NCBI GenBank assembly: GCA_048499455.1
Contig: JASNZV010000007.1
Coordinates: 62,001-126,000, forward strand
Length of the DNA stretch: 64,000 nucleotides
Source: CFX5 sp023384495
GTDB taxonomy: Bacteria; Chloroflexota; Anaerolineae; Caldilineales; Caldilineaceae
Direction: 5' to 3'
The notes beneath the pieces are model-generated. The model had not been told where the DNA came from. It was given only the letters and a program-made list of their open reading frames with translations, and searched no databases. The position numbers and the translations under genes are program-made. Shown piece by piece: positions 17,113 to 25,540 of the stretch (position 1 is the stretch's first letter; every line of letters starts with the position of its first letter).

Positions 17113-18144
17113 TTACGACAAGGTTACCCCAACCGAGGCAGCAGCATCTTGGATGCGCGCCCATGTCACTTCGGGCAGCGGAATCCCCTCGCGCTGCCGC
17201 TGTGCGCGTGTGCGCCACTCCAATTCGCCAGGCAGAAGGATTTCGTCAACGCCAGGCGCACAGGGAGTCGCCTTCAGTTGCGATGCAAAGGCGGCAGCCT
17301 CTGTTTTGAACTCGTCCACCGGCTGAAAGGCGTCAATCGCAATTGCGATCAGCACCGTGCCCTGGTTCCAACGATAGCCGGGCATGAGCGGAAAGCCGGC
17401 GCCGCTAAGCCCCCCGCCCAGCAGTTCGATCATCACACTGAGGGCATAACCCTTATGGCCGCCAAAAGGCAGAATTGCCCCATCATCAAACTGATCGTGC
17501 GGGTTGCGGGTTGGGCGGCCATGCTTGTCGATGATCCACCCTTCGGGCGCCAACTCCCCCTTGTCCGCCGCCACCTGCAGCTTGCCGTGCGCCACCGCCG
17601 ATGTGGCAAAATCAAAGAATAACGGCTCCCGATCCGCCACTGGCAGCGCCCAGGCGATGGGGTTGGCGCCCAGCGCTCGCCGAGCGCCGCCATAGGGCGC
17701 AACAATACCGCCGGGCGAGGAACCGTTGCAGATCAGTTGCCCAATCATATCATGTTGTGCGACATTCACCACATATTCACCGACGCGTCCGGTGTGGTCA
17801 CAATTGCCCAGCACAACCATGCCGATACCGTTGGCGCGCGCCTTGTCCATCGCCAGTTCCATCCCCTGTGGGATGGCCACCTGGCCCAGATTCCACCCGC
17901 AATTGATGAGCGCCGTCGCCGCTGTTTCGCGCACAATTTCCACTTGCCCGTGCAGTTGCAGCACCCCGCTCCGGACCCGTTCCACATATTCAGGCGCCCG
18001 CAGCACCCCATGCGAGTCGTGGCCAACCAGATTGCTCTCGACCAGCGAATCCGCAATGCGTTGTGCAACCGCAGCGGGCGCCTGGGCAGCACAAAAAATC
18101 TCGTAGACAGAATGGCGTAATTCGCTTTCGGAGATGACCAACAT
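17113..18144 (-). CDS. Malate/L-lactate dehydrogenase family oxidoreductase (Ldh2-like)
   Basis: 343 residues, full length for the LDH2/MDH2 family (PF02615), which reduces 2-oxo acids with NAD(P)H using a fold unrelated to classical lactate dehydrogenase. Visible family marks are ESNLVGHDSHGVLR near residues 34-47, NCDHTGRVGEYV near 114-125 (with the catalytic His), the nucleotide segment NPIAWALPV, DFATSAVAHGKL, and PFGGHKGYALSVMIELLGG. It lies between the E1-like gene and an HpcH aldolase on the same strand and may supply or remove a 2-oxo acid for them. The exact substrate (malate, lactate, sulfolactate, ureidoglycolate) cannot be told. Confidence 0.88.
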   Translation of the reverse strand: MLVISESELRHSVYEIFCAAQAPAAVAQRIADSLVESNLVGHDSHGVLRAPEYVERVRSGVLQLHGQVEIVRETAATALINCGWNLGQVAIPQGMELAMDKARANGIGMVVLGNCDHTGRVGEYVVNVAQHDMIGQLICNGSSPGGIVAPYGGARRALGANPIAWALPVADREPLFFDFATSAVAHGKLQVAADKGELAPEGWIIDKHGRPTRNPHDQFDDGAILPFGGHKGYALSVMIELLGGGLSGAGFPLMPGYRWNQGTVLIAIAIDAFQPVDEFKTEAAAFASQLKATPCAPGVDEILLPGELEWRTRAQRQREGIPLPEVTWARIQDAAASVGVTLS

Positions 18145-18198
18145 AGACTGCCTCGTCTTGTGAGCAGAGGTGAAGAAGAAAAGGGGGTGGCGGTAGCT

Positions 18199-18278
18199 AT
18201 ACTGCGGTTGCTTTGAAAACCGGACTTTGCGAAGATGCTTACTCCTTCAAGTAACTCCGGTTTTCAAACAGAGCTCAG
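18199..18278 (-). repeat. Palindromic intergenic repeat, copy B
   Basis: Read on the minus strand this is CTGAGCTCTG, left arm TTTGAAAACCGGA, a variable middle, right arm TCCGGTTTTCAAA, then GCAACCGCAGTAT. It matches copy C over almost its full length. It lies in the 173-bp gap between the Ldh2-like gene and the aldolase gene. Confidence 0.85.
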
Positions 18279-18317
18279 CATAATATCGGACCGTCGCCCC
18301 CTGCCAGCAACGCAATG

Positions 18318-19112
18318 TTAAAACGACAACTGAGGCGCTACCTCTCGCCCCAGTTGCGCCAAGTTTTCTTGCAGCGAGCGCACCAGCAGCGTCATATCCG
18401 AGCCCAACGCAACCATGCCGAATCCCTCATCGCGCCGGCGAACCGCATCGGCCACACCGCGGGCCATGATGCCGGATGCGATCCCTGTGGCGGCAGCTTT
18501 AGCTTTGATCTCGCTTATGGTCTGCGCCACACCGTGTTCGTCCCAGCTGCCCAGGTGGCCGTAGGCGGCAGAGAGATCAGCTGGGCCAAAGAAGATCGCT
18601 TCCAGCCCTGGAATGGTCAGGATATCATCAATCTCGGCCACTGCTTCGCTGGTTTCGATGAGCGGGATCAATAAAGTCTCGTCGTTGGCGCAACGAATGT
18701 ACTCTTGAAAGCCAAGTCCCCAAGTAAAGGCGCGTTCCCCGCCCACGCCGCGGACCCCCGCGGGCGGGTAGCGACCAAAGCTGATTGCCCGCTCAAGCTC
18801 TTGCCGGCTGCGCACATAGGGGAGGATTACGCCATGCGCGCCCAAATCCAATACCCGCTTGACTGCGCTCATCTGCAACTCGGGCGCCCGCACAATCGCG
18901 CTCGTCTCCGAGCGACGTACGACACGGATATGCTCCATCACTTCACGATAGTCGAGGTGGCCATGCTCCATGTCGATACAGACCCAATCCAACCCCAGCG
19001 CCACCGCGATTTCGGTAATGTTGGGGCTTTCGACCGTTACCCATAGCCCATAGGTAGTCTGACCGGCGCGCAGCCGCTGACGGAGGGGGTTCCTAATCCC
19101 ATTGGCGCTCAT
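18318..19112 (-). CDS. HpcH/HpaI-type class II aldolase
   Basis: 264 residues, normal for the family (PF03328). Motifs: GLDWVCIDMEHGHLDY (residues about 39-54, base and metal region), APELQMSAVKRVLDLGAHGVILPYVRS, IPLIETSEAVAEIDDIL (metal-binding Glu) and AIFFGPADLSAAYG (metal-binding Asp). Members cleave or form 4-hydroxy-2-oxo acids to pyruvate plus an aldehyde, for example in hydroxyphenylacetate or sugar-acid breakdown. Downstream in the transcript is the Ldh2-like 2-oxo acid reductase; upstream, six bases away, the PhyH dioxygenase. A joint catabolic route for a hydroxylated acid is plausible but not proven. Confidence 0.9.
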   Translation of the reverse strand: MSANGIRNPLRQRLRAGQTTYGLWVTVESPNITEIAVALGLDWVCIDMEHGHLDYREVMEHIRVVRRSETSAIVRAPELQMSAVKRVLDLGAHGVILPYVRSRQELERAISFGRYPPAGVRGVGGERAFTWGLGFQEYIRCANDETLLIPLIETSEAVAEIDDILTIPGLEAIFFGPADLSAAYGHLGSWDEHGVAQTISEIKAKAAATGIASGIMARGVADAVRRRDEGFGMVALGSDMTLLVRSLQENLAQLGREVAPQLSF

Positions 19113-19117
19113 CTGCT

Positions 19118-19960
19118 TTATCCCCAGCGTTGCTCAGGCGGATCAAACACAAACCCATGAAAGAGCTTGCGCCGCTCGGGTGAGAGATTGTTGTAGAATT
19201 CGCGTGGGTAACTCCAATGCTCCTGTGAGGCAACCATCCACGGGTGCTCGTAGGCATAATAGAGCATAATGCGGTAGCCATCCGGTTTTGTGAAAGGGCC
19301 GCCCGCATGCCATACGGCATTGTGAAAAAGAATGGCGCTGCCAGGCGGTGCGCAGATTTGAATCGCGCCTGGGAATAGGCCGCGCTTCAGATCGGCGGGG
19401 TCTGGTTCATGCGCCGCCTTGTGGCTGCCGGGCACGAGGGTCAAGTTGCCCTGATTCGGCTCGGTCATGTCGTTCAAATAGTAACCCACCTTGAGCTGGA
19501 GCAATGGCACTGGCGTTCCCAAATTGCGGAAGCCATTATCATGGCCATCAATATGCCAGCCCAATCCGCGCTGGTTGAATTCGCTGCCATATTCCACAAT
19601 GGCGTCGGACGCATGATGATGAGGCTTCTGGTTGAGCAGCCCTGTGACATAGGGCATAAGCGGCGGCCAATCCAACATCTCTAGAAAAAGGGGATCATCC
19701 CCCAAAATATAAAAGATGCGCGTGCTCATCTCACCCTTGATCTGCGTCATCCCGGTATGGGCAACGCCCTGCATCTGCGCCGCGCGCCGGCGTTCGAGCA
19801 CGCGGCTAAGCGCTGCCTTCAGCCGCTCCACATGGTCTGCGGCCAGGAAGTTCTCCAGCACCAAATAGCCAAAGGTGTCGAAGAAAAATCGTTCTGCCTG
19901 CGTTGGCCCACTAACGGGCTGTGGGCTGTCAACCTCACGGCCGGCCAGTTGTTCTAGCAT
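19118..19960 (-). CDS. Phytanoyl-CoA dioxygenase (PhyH) family protein
   Basis: 280 residues with the features of a non-haem Fe(II)/2-oxoglutarate oxygenase: FFDTFGYLVLENFL near the N-terminus, the HxD iron motif in GLGWHIDGHDNGF (about residues 136-148), LTLVPGSHKAAHEPDP, the distal His in ILFHNAVWHAGGPF, and a 2-oxoglutarate-binding Arg in GYRIMLYY. It would hydroxylate a small organic substrate in the cytoplasm. Its ATG overlaps the stop of the truncated cyclase frame (ATGCTAG), and the aldolase gene begins six bases after its stop. The substrate is unknown. Confidence 0.88.
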   Translation of the reverse strand: MLEQLAGREVDSPQPVSGPTQAERFFFDTFGYLVLENFLAADHVERLKAALSRVLERRRAAQMQGVAHTGMTQIKGEMSTRIFYILGDDPLFLEMLDWPPLMPYVTGLLNQKPHHHASDAIVEYGSEFNQRGLGWHIDGHDNGFRNLGTPVPLLQLKVGYYLNDMTEPNQGNLTLVPGSHKAAHEPDPADLKRGLFPGAIQICAPPGSAILFHNAVWHAGGPFTKPDGYRIMLYYAYEHPWMVASQEHWSYPREFYNNLSPERRKLFHGFVFDPPEQRWG

Positions 19961-20220
19961 GAGTGTGACTCCATCGTGTCAGACAATGGGATTTGATCAA
20001 TGGTCGCCCCCTCCCGAAAGAAGTGAAACGGCGCATCCAGGTGCGTGCCCACGTGGGGCCCAGTATGGAGCCTGCTGATATTCATCGCGCCGGGGACTCC
20101 GGCAGGGTGGTCCGCGGGGATGGTCGCCTGCACAACAATTTCCACCGGTGGGTTGCCAGGAAATGGCGGCGTTGCGTTATCAAGTGGATAGCTCAGGTCA
20201 ATGATCGGTTGGCTCATCAT
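19954..20220 (-). pseudogene. Truncated cyclase / kynurenine formamidase-like gene
   Basis: About 88 residues (ATG at 20220; a longer frame to 20256 exists). The sequence begins IIDLSYPLDNATPPFPGNPPV and includes GPHVGTHLDAPFHF, the metal-binding HxGTHxD motif of the cyclase family (PF04199). It then stops after MESHSC, while relatives have about 200-270 residues. The C-terminal two thirds are missing, and the frame ends inside the start codon of the PhyH gene, so a deletion probably joined the two. A complete cyclase of a different subtype lies next to it at 20299. It may still be translated and couple translation to the PhyH gene. Confidence 0.75.
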
Positions 20221-20248
20221 GGATAGTTGATCGTCATAGATTGACAGG

Positions 20249-20263
20249 AAGTGCATCGCACTT
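20249..20263. repeat. Short hairpin AAGTGC-ATC-GCACTT
   Basis: A 6-bp stem with a 3-base loop in the 43-120 base gap between the two cyclase genes. There is no T tract, so it is not a standard terminator; it may stabilise or separate transcripts. Confidence 0.4.
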
Positions 20264-20298
20264 GAGGGGCATCCCGACTTTTGAGAAGTCCCTAGCCC

Positions 20299-21171
20299 TC
20301 ACCCAATCGCGATGGGGTTGACCGGACTGCCAATGGCGCCGGTAAGTTGCAGGGGTGCAATGACCAGCAGCGACTCGTACACCCGGTCGGCGGCCAGGGC
20401 ATCGAGGTTGAGATTCTCCACCAGATAGATGCCCAGATCACGGATGGCGGCGGCATGCACGGGCAACCGGCTGGGCGGGATCTCGGTCAGCACTTCCACG
20501 GCCTGGTTGTCGGCGCCAACCGCCACAATGTCGTGCGCCTTGAGCCAGGGAATCGTCGATTCGTCGATGCCCGGTTCGCCGCTGTCGTAGAGCGCCCGGT
20601 CGCGGACAAAGACGCGCATCCAGCCGGTGCGCAGCAAGAGCAGATCGCCCGGCTGCACGGTGACCCCCTGGGCGGCGACGCACGCATCCAGATCACCCGC
20701 CGTGATCGCCTCGCCCAATTCCAAGTGTTCGACGCCCTTCCAGCCGGCAAGGTCCAGCAGCAACCCCCGCCCGACGATGGCTGGAACCCGGTCAATCGCA
20801 TTGCGGGTGGCGCCGCTGCTGGTCACATGTTCGGCGGCGTTATAGCCGTTGTAAAGCTGGTTGTCGTACCAGATGTGGCAGAGCGCGTCCATATGCGTGC
20901 CCGAGTGGGAGTGCAGCGTCATCACATCATCGGCGCTGCCGCGCTCGTTGGGCGGGTTGCGAAAGGTGGTGACGCGCCAGGTTTTGTGGCGCTGGGGCCA
21001 TTGCGGGCCCTCGGCCTCCAGTGGCATGGAGAGGCTGTAGACTTTGCCTGTTTTGACCAGCCCTGCCGCCTGCTTGACGAGCGCCGGCGTCAACAGGTTG
21101 AGCGCGCCCCGTTCGTCATCGGCGCCCCAGCGTCCCCAGTTGCTCAATCTCTCACCTCCACTTTCCGCCAT
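20299..21171 (-). CDS. Cyclase family protein (metal-dependent hydrolase, PF04199)
   Basis: 290 residues. The core motif is LHSHSGTHMDALCHIWYDNQLYNG (about residues 85-108), with the family metal ligands His and Asp. Later come GRGLLLDLAG and GDLLLLRTGW, and KAHDIVAVGADNQAVEV towards the C-terminus. The subtype with an opening NWGRWGADDERGALNLLTP is a common bacterial group annotated as cyclase; kynurenine formamidase and isatin hydrolase are relatives, so hydrolysis of an amide or lactam is likely. It begins a minus-strand cluster that continues to 14615. It is divergent from the GTP cyclohydrolase gene. Confidence 0.85.
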   Translation of the reverse strand: MAESGGERLSNWGRWGADDERGALNLLTPALVKQAAGLVKTGKVYSLSMPLEAEGPQWPQRHKTWRVTTFRNPPNERGSADDVMTLHSHSGTHMDALCHIWYDNQLYNGYNAAEHVTSSGATRNAIDRVPAIVGRGLLLDLAGWKGVEHLELGEAITAGDLDACVAAQGVTVQPGDLLLLRTGWMRVFVRDRALYDSGEPGIDESTIPWLKAHDIVAVGADNQAVEVLTEIPPSRLPVHAAAIRDLGIYLVENLNLDALAADRVYESLLVIAPLQLTGAIGSPVNPIAIG

Positions 21172-21495
21172 GACAGCCCTCCTGTGCGTAGACTCGCCTC
21201 AGCTCATCAGAAAAATCGAACTCGATCACATTTGATCCCCTCAGGCTACATCCGTCCTTCCCCCCGCAGACGTTTGTAAATTGGGGCATTTGATTCTCTT
21301 TGCACCGCTCAATCACCATGAATGGCTATGCAGTCACCCTGGGTATGCGCAAAGGGTATGGACGGACATAGGCTATCACGAATGGGAAGCAAACGTCAAA
21401 CAGTTCGTCACACCTGCCTACAGCGCATAGTTGGCGCAACACACAATTTGAACCGCGCGTTGACAATTGCAATGGAAGCTCTTATGATAAACACG
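21172..21495. promoter_or_regulatory. Divergent intergenic region, 324 bp
   Basis: This gap separates the minus-strand cyclase cluster from the plus-strand pterin-like cluster. It holds the strong promoter at 21460-21488. GGAGG (complement of 21173-21182) for the cyclase is found at the left end. No other gene, terminator or riboswitch fold is apparent. ATG codons in frame with the cyclohydrolase occur as far back as 21322, but all lie upstream of or inside the promoter. Confidence 0.55.
21460..21488 (+). promoter_or_regulatory. Near-consensus promoter of the pterin-like cluster
   Basis: TTGACA at 21460-21465 and TATGAT at 21483-21488 are 17 bases apart, a six-of-six and five-of-six match to the sigma-70 consensus. 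The start codon ATG at 21496 lies seven bases after the -10 box, where transcription is expected to begin, so the mRNA would be leaderless. This decides the start chosen for the first gene. Confidence 0.75.
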
Positions 21496-22923
21496 ATGAG
21501 TATCGGCGCCATACGCCCCACCGTTCGCGCTCGTCTGCCCACGGCGGAGGGGCAATTTCAACTGATTCACTATAGCAACGATCTGGATGACAAAGAACAC
21601 CTGGCGCTTGTGATGGGTGATCTCCATCACGGGGACCAGGTATTGGTGCGCGTCCACTCCGAGTGCTTTACGGGCGATGTATTGGGGTCACAGCGCTGTG
21701 ACTGCGGCGAACAACTCCATCGGGCCATGCAGCTGATCGCCGCTGAGGGACGGGGCGTTGTCATCTATCTGCGCCAGGAAGGCCGCGGTATTGGGCTGCA
21801 GAAAAAGTTGCAGGCGTACAATCTGCAAGATCAGGGCCACGATACGGTCGACGCCAATCTCCTCTTGGGCCATCAGGCTGATGAACGCACCTATTGGGCG
21901 GCGGCCGCAATCCTGCATGACCTGGGGCTGCGCTCGCTACGTCTATTGACCAACAACCCACACAAGATTGACCAATTGCGTGCGTATGGATTGGAGATCA
22001 CAGCCCGGGTGCCAATGGAGCCGACGGTCCATGCCGAAAACGCGGGCTACCTGAGGGCCAAAGTGCAGCGGATGCGCCACCTGTTACAGTTGCCTCTCAA
22101 TGGCGCCAGCGCGCTGGAGTATGGGCGCGCGCTCCCTCCTGCGGCCATCGACATGGTGAGGGCGGTGCAGCACCAGGCAGCGGAATTTTCTGCCCGGCGC
22201 GGATTGCCCTTTGTCACCCTCAGCTATGCCCAGAGCATCGACGGCAGCATCGCCAGTGCGGCGGGCGAGGCGCTGCCCATTAGTGGCGAATCTTCGCTCA
22301 CCCTAACCCACTTACTACGCGCTGCGCATGACGCCATCCTGGTGGGGGTCGGCGCCGTGCTGGCGGATGACCCGCGGCTGACCGTGCGGCTGGTTCACGG
22401 CGCCAACCCGCAGCCGGTGATTCTGGACAGCCACCTGCGTACCCCGCCCGACGCCCGCTGTGTGGGTGGCCCGCGGCCGGCGTGGGTTGCAACAACGGCG
22501 CGCGATGGTGTGCGCCAGCAAGCGTTGGAAGCCGCCGGCGCGCGTCTGCTGCACATTGCCGCCGATCCGCAGGGGCGCGTCGATCTGCTGGCGCTGCTGG
22601 AGGCGCTGGCCGCCAACGGGGTTCGCAGCGTGATGGTCGAAGGGGGCGCCAGGGTGCTGACAAGCTTCCTGCAATCCGGCCTGGCCAACGGTGCGGTTGT
22701 CACAATTGCGCCGCTCTTTATTGGCGGCCTGCGCGCCACGCCGGATCTGTTGCCCAACGCCAACACCATCACGGCCTTCCCCAGGCTCTCCAACCCCCGC
22801 ATGTTGCAACTGGGTGACGATATGATTCTCTATGGCCAGTTGCCCCACCGTATCAATGGCATCTACGACGAGCCATCAAACCATGGGAAAGCGCACCAAT
22901 CTGGTCTTTACGGCGCCCTATGA
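21496..22923 (+). CDS. GTP cyclohydrolase II fused to a RibD-type reductase
   Basis: 475 residues. Residues about 1-200 are GTP cyclohydrolase II: zinc ligands Cys57, Cys68, Cys70 in RVHSECFTGDVLGSQRCDCG, then RQEGRGIGLQKKLQAYNLQDQG (with the Tyr equivalent to E. coli Tyr105) and RLLTNNPHKI. Residues about 237-465 are a RibD C-terminal reductase domain: TLSYAQSIDGSIA, ILVGVGAVLADDPRLTVR, VMVEGGARV. The fusion could open GTP to the diaminopyrimidinone ribotide and reduce its ribosyl to ribityl without the usual deamination. It lacks RibB and the RibD deaminase, so a role outside riboflavin synthesis is likely. The start follows the promoter geometry; ATG at 21484 or 21472 are alternatives. Confidence 0.88.
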   Translation: MSIGAIRPTVRARLPTAEGQFQLIHYSNDLDDKEHLALVMGDLHHGDQVLVRVHSECFTGDVLGSQRCDCGEQLHRAMQLIAAEGRGVVIYLRQEGRGIGLQKKLQAYNLQDQGHDTVDANLLLGHQADERTYWAAAAILHDLGLRSLRLLTNNPHKIDQLRAYGLEITARVPMEPTVHAENAGYLRAKVQRMRHLLQLPLNGASALEYGRALPPAAIDMVRAVQHQAAEFSARRGLPFVTLSYAQSIDGSIASAAGEALPISGESSLTLTHLLRAAHDAILVGVGAVLADDPRLTVRLVHGANPQPVILDSHLRTPPDARCVGGPRPAWVATTARDGVRQQALEAAGARLLHIAADPQGRVDLLALLEALAANGVRSVMVEGGARVLTSFLQSGLANGAVVTIAPLFIGGLRATPDLLPNANTITAFPRLSNPRMLQLGDDMILYGQLPHRINGIYDEPSNHGKAHQSGLYGAL

Positions 22924-23890
22924 GATGGCGCTTGAAACGGAGATGCTGCCCGCGCCGGCGCCCGATCAGGTGCTGGTTGAAACCCTCGCCTCGGCCATCA
23001 GCGCCGGCACCGAGCTGCTCTTCTATCGCGGCCAGGTTCCCGACGAGATGAGCGTGGATGCGACCCTTGCTGCGCTGGCAGGCGCTGTTCGCTACCCACT
23101 GCGGTATGGCTACGCCCTGGTGGGCATAGTGGTTGAAACCGGCGCCGCGGTGGATCCGGCCTGGCAGGGGCGGCGGGTCTTCGTCTTTCACCCCCATTGC
23201 AGTCACCTGTTGGCAACGCCGGCTGAACTCATCCCTGTGCCCGAAACAGTGACGACGGAACAGGCGCTCTTTCTACCCAATATGGAGAGCGCCGTCAACT
23301 TTGTCCAGGATGGCGCACCGGTGATTGGCGAGCGGGTTGTGGTATTGGGGCAGGGGGTCGTGGGCCTCTTGACGACAACACTGCTGGCTCGCTTCCCGCT
23401 GGAGCAGTTGGTCGCCATCGACCAGTTTCCCCGCCGGCGGGAAGCCTCTCGGCGCCTGGGGGCCACGGCTGTTTATGGCGACATGTCAGGCGCAGCGCAG
23501 CGCGAGGTCGACGCCGACCTGGTCTATGAGCTTACCGGTAACCCGGCCGCGCTCAACACAGCCATCGCACTGGCCGGCTACGATGGGCGGGTCGTCATCG
23601 GCTCCTGGTATGGCCGCAAGCGCGCCGAGATCGACCTGGGCGGCCACTTCCACCGCAGCCGCATCCGCCTGATCAGCAGCCAGGTGAGCACCATTGCGCC
23701 GCACCGCCAGGGGCGCTGGAATAAGGCTCGCCGCTTTGACGTGGCGTGGCGTATGCTGGCGGCCTTCGATCCAGCCGCGCTGGTGACCCACCGCTTCGCC
23801 ATCCAGGATGCAGCTCAGGCCTACAGCCTGCTCGACCAGCAGCCAGACGAGGCGTTGCAGGTGTTGCTGACCTACGGGCTTGCGCCCTAA
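22883..23890 (+). CDS. MDR-superfamily oxidoreductase lacking zinc ligands
   Basis: 335 residues from the ATG at 22883, which overlaps the end of the previous gene by 41 bases. The fold is that of zinc alcohol dehydrogenases, with the Rossmann motif VVVLGQGVVGLLTTTLL near residue 150. However, the usual CGxCGTD is ISAGTELLFYRG and GHExxG is GYALVG, so the catalytic zinc ligands are absent. This resembles the group around BchC-like dehydrogenases. It probably oxidises or reduces a hydroxyl or carbonyl on the product of the cluster using NAD(P). It sits between the cyclohydrolase fusion and the PTPS-like gene, and these genes are likely cotranscribed. Confidence 0.8.
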   Translation: MGKRTNLVFTAPYEMALETEMLPAPAPDQVLVETLASAISAGTELLFYRGQVPDEMSVDATLAALAGAVRYPLRYGYALVGIVVETGAAVDPAWQGRRVFVFHPHCSHLLATPAELIPVPETVTTEQALFLPNMESAVNFVQDGAPVIGERVVVLGQGVVGLLTTTLLARFPLEQLVAIDQFPRRREASRRLGATAVYGDMSGAAQREVDADLVYELTGNPAALNTAIALAGYDGRVVIGSWYGRKRAEIDLGGHFHRSRIRLISSQVSTIAPHRQGRWNKARRFDVAWRMLAAFDPAALVTHRFAIQDAAQAYSLLDQQPDEALQVLLTYGLAP

Positions 23891-23963
23891 GCCCGTCGTC
23901 GCTCTGTACATCGCCAAATGCAGACCGTGCGTTTGGCCCATCACGTCAAGGGAGAAACGATCC

Positions 23964-24344
<381 letters not shown>

Positions 24345-24349
24345 CGGCC

Positions 24350-25459
24350 ATGCAGATCGGTCTGCTCATCTACGGCTCGCCCGACACGATCTCCGGCGGC
24401 TATCTCTATGATCGGCAACTTGTGCAGGCTTTGCGCAGCGCCGGGCACGGTGTCGAAATCGTCTCGTTGCCCTGGCGCAACTATGGCCGCCATCTGGCCG
24501 ACAATTTTTCACCCGCGCTGCGGGCGCGCCTACGGCATGGCGCGTTCGATCTGCTCTTGCAGGACGAGCTCAATCACCCATCGCTGGCGTGGCTCAACGG
24601 ACGTCTGCGGCGTGACGTCGCCTATCCGCTGGTCACCATCGTGCACCATCTGCGCAGCAGCGAGCGCCACCCGCGATTGCTCTTGCCGCTCTATCGCTGG
24701 GTGGAAGAGCGCTATTTGAACAGCGTCGATGGGTTGATCTTTAACAGCCAGACAACCCGCGCGAGCGTGATGGCGCTGTTGCGCACACCCAAGCCCCATT
24801 TGGTGGCCTATCCAGCCGCTGACCACCGTAATCCGCCTGCAACGGCGGAGGTTGTGGCCGCGATCCGCCAGCGTACTTTTGCGACGGGGCCGCTCCAGCT
24901 CCTCTTTGTCGGCAATGTCATCCCCCGCAAAGGGCTGCATACGCTGCTCCAGGCGCTGGCCGAGACGCCGCGCCCGTTGTGGCATCTCCACGTCGCGGGC
25001 AATCTGGCAACCGACCGAGCCTATGTGGCCCAGGTTCGCCGGCTGATCGACGCCGCGGTGCTGAATGAGCATGTGACGCTCTATGGCGTCTGCACCGATG
25101 AGGCGATCCGGGCGCTCTACTGGCGTTGCCATCTCTACGCTGCGCCGGCGTATGAGGGTTTTGGCATCTCCTATCTGGAGGCCATGAGCTTTGGCCTGCC
25201 GGTGATCGCTTCCACCGCAGGCGCGGCGCATGAGATTGTCACGCCCGGCGTGGATGGCTATCTGGTTGCGCCCGACGACACCGCGACCCTGGCCGCCCGG
25301 ATCACGACGCTCTGCCGCGATCGCGGGCTGCTGGCGGCCCTGGCGTGCGCCGCCCGGCAGCGCTACGACCGCCACCCCACCTGGCAGGCCAGTTTTGCGC
25401 CCGCGCTCGAATGGCTCGGTGCGCTAGGCGCATCACGCGCCACGACGCTTTCACTCTAA
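24350..25459 (+). CDS. Glycosyltransferase family 4 protein
   Basis: 369 residues with the GT-B layout. The N-terminal half opens with GLLIYGSPDTISGGYLYDRQLVQAL, the Gly-rich loop of GT4 enzymes. The C-terminal half has LLFVGNVIPRKGLHTLLQAL (donor domain strand) and PAYEGFGISYLEAMSFGLPVIAS, the E-x7-E donor-binding motif, followed by GAAHEIV. It would move a sugar from a nucleotide donor to an acceptor in the cytoplasm. It starts five bases after the PTPS-like gene, so an acceptor derived from the cluster's pyrimidine or pterin intermediate is a reasonable guess; a cell-surface glycan acceptor is the alternative. Confidence 0.87.
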   Translation: MQIGLLIYGSPDTISGGYLYDRQLVQALRSAGHGVEIVSLPWRNYGRHLADNFSPALRARLRHGAFDLLLQDELNHPSLAWLNGRLRRDVAYPLVTIVHHLRSSERHPRLLLPLYRWVEERYLNSVDGLIFNSQTTRASVMALLRTPKPHLVAYPAADHRNPPATAEVVAAIRQRTFATGPLQLLFVGNVIPRKGLHTLLQALAETPRPLWHLHVAGNLATDRAYVAQVRRLIDAAVLNEHVTLYGVCTDEAIRALYWRCHLYAAPAYEGFGISYLEAMSFGLPVIASTAGAAHEIVTPGVDGYLVAPDDTATLAARITTLCRDRGLLAALACAARQRYDRHPTWQASFAPALEWLGALGASRATTLSL

Positions 25460-25540
25460 TGTGAGTTTTGTTTGAAAGCGACGGTCCTGCTGCTTCTGCA
25501 ACTGTCACTTGCCAACAATCACAAGGATCGGAGCTGTCAC

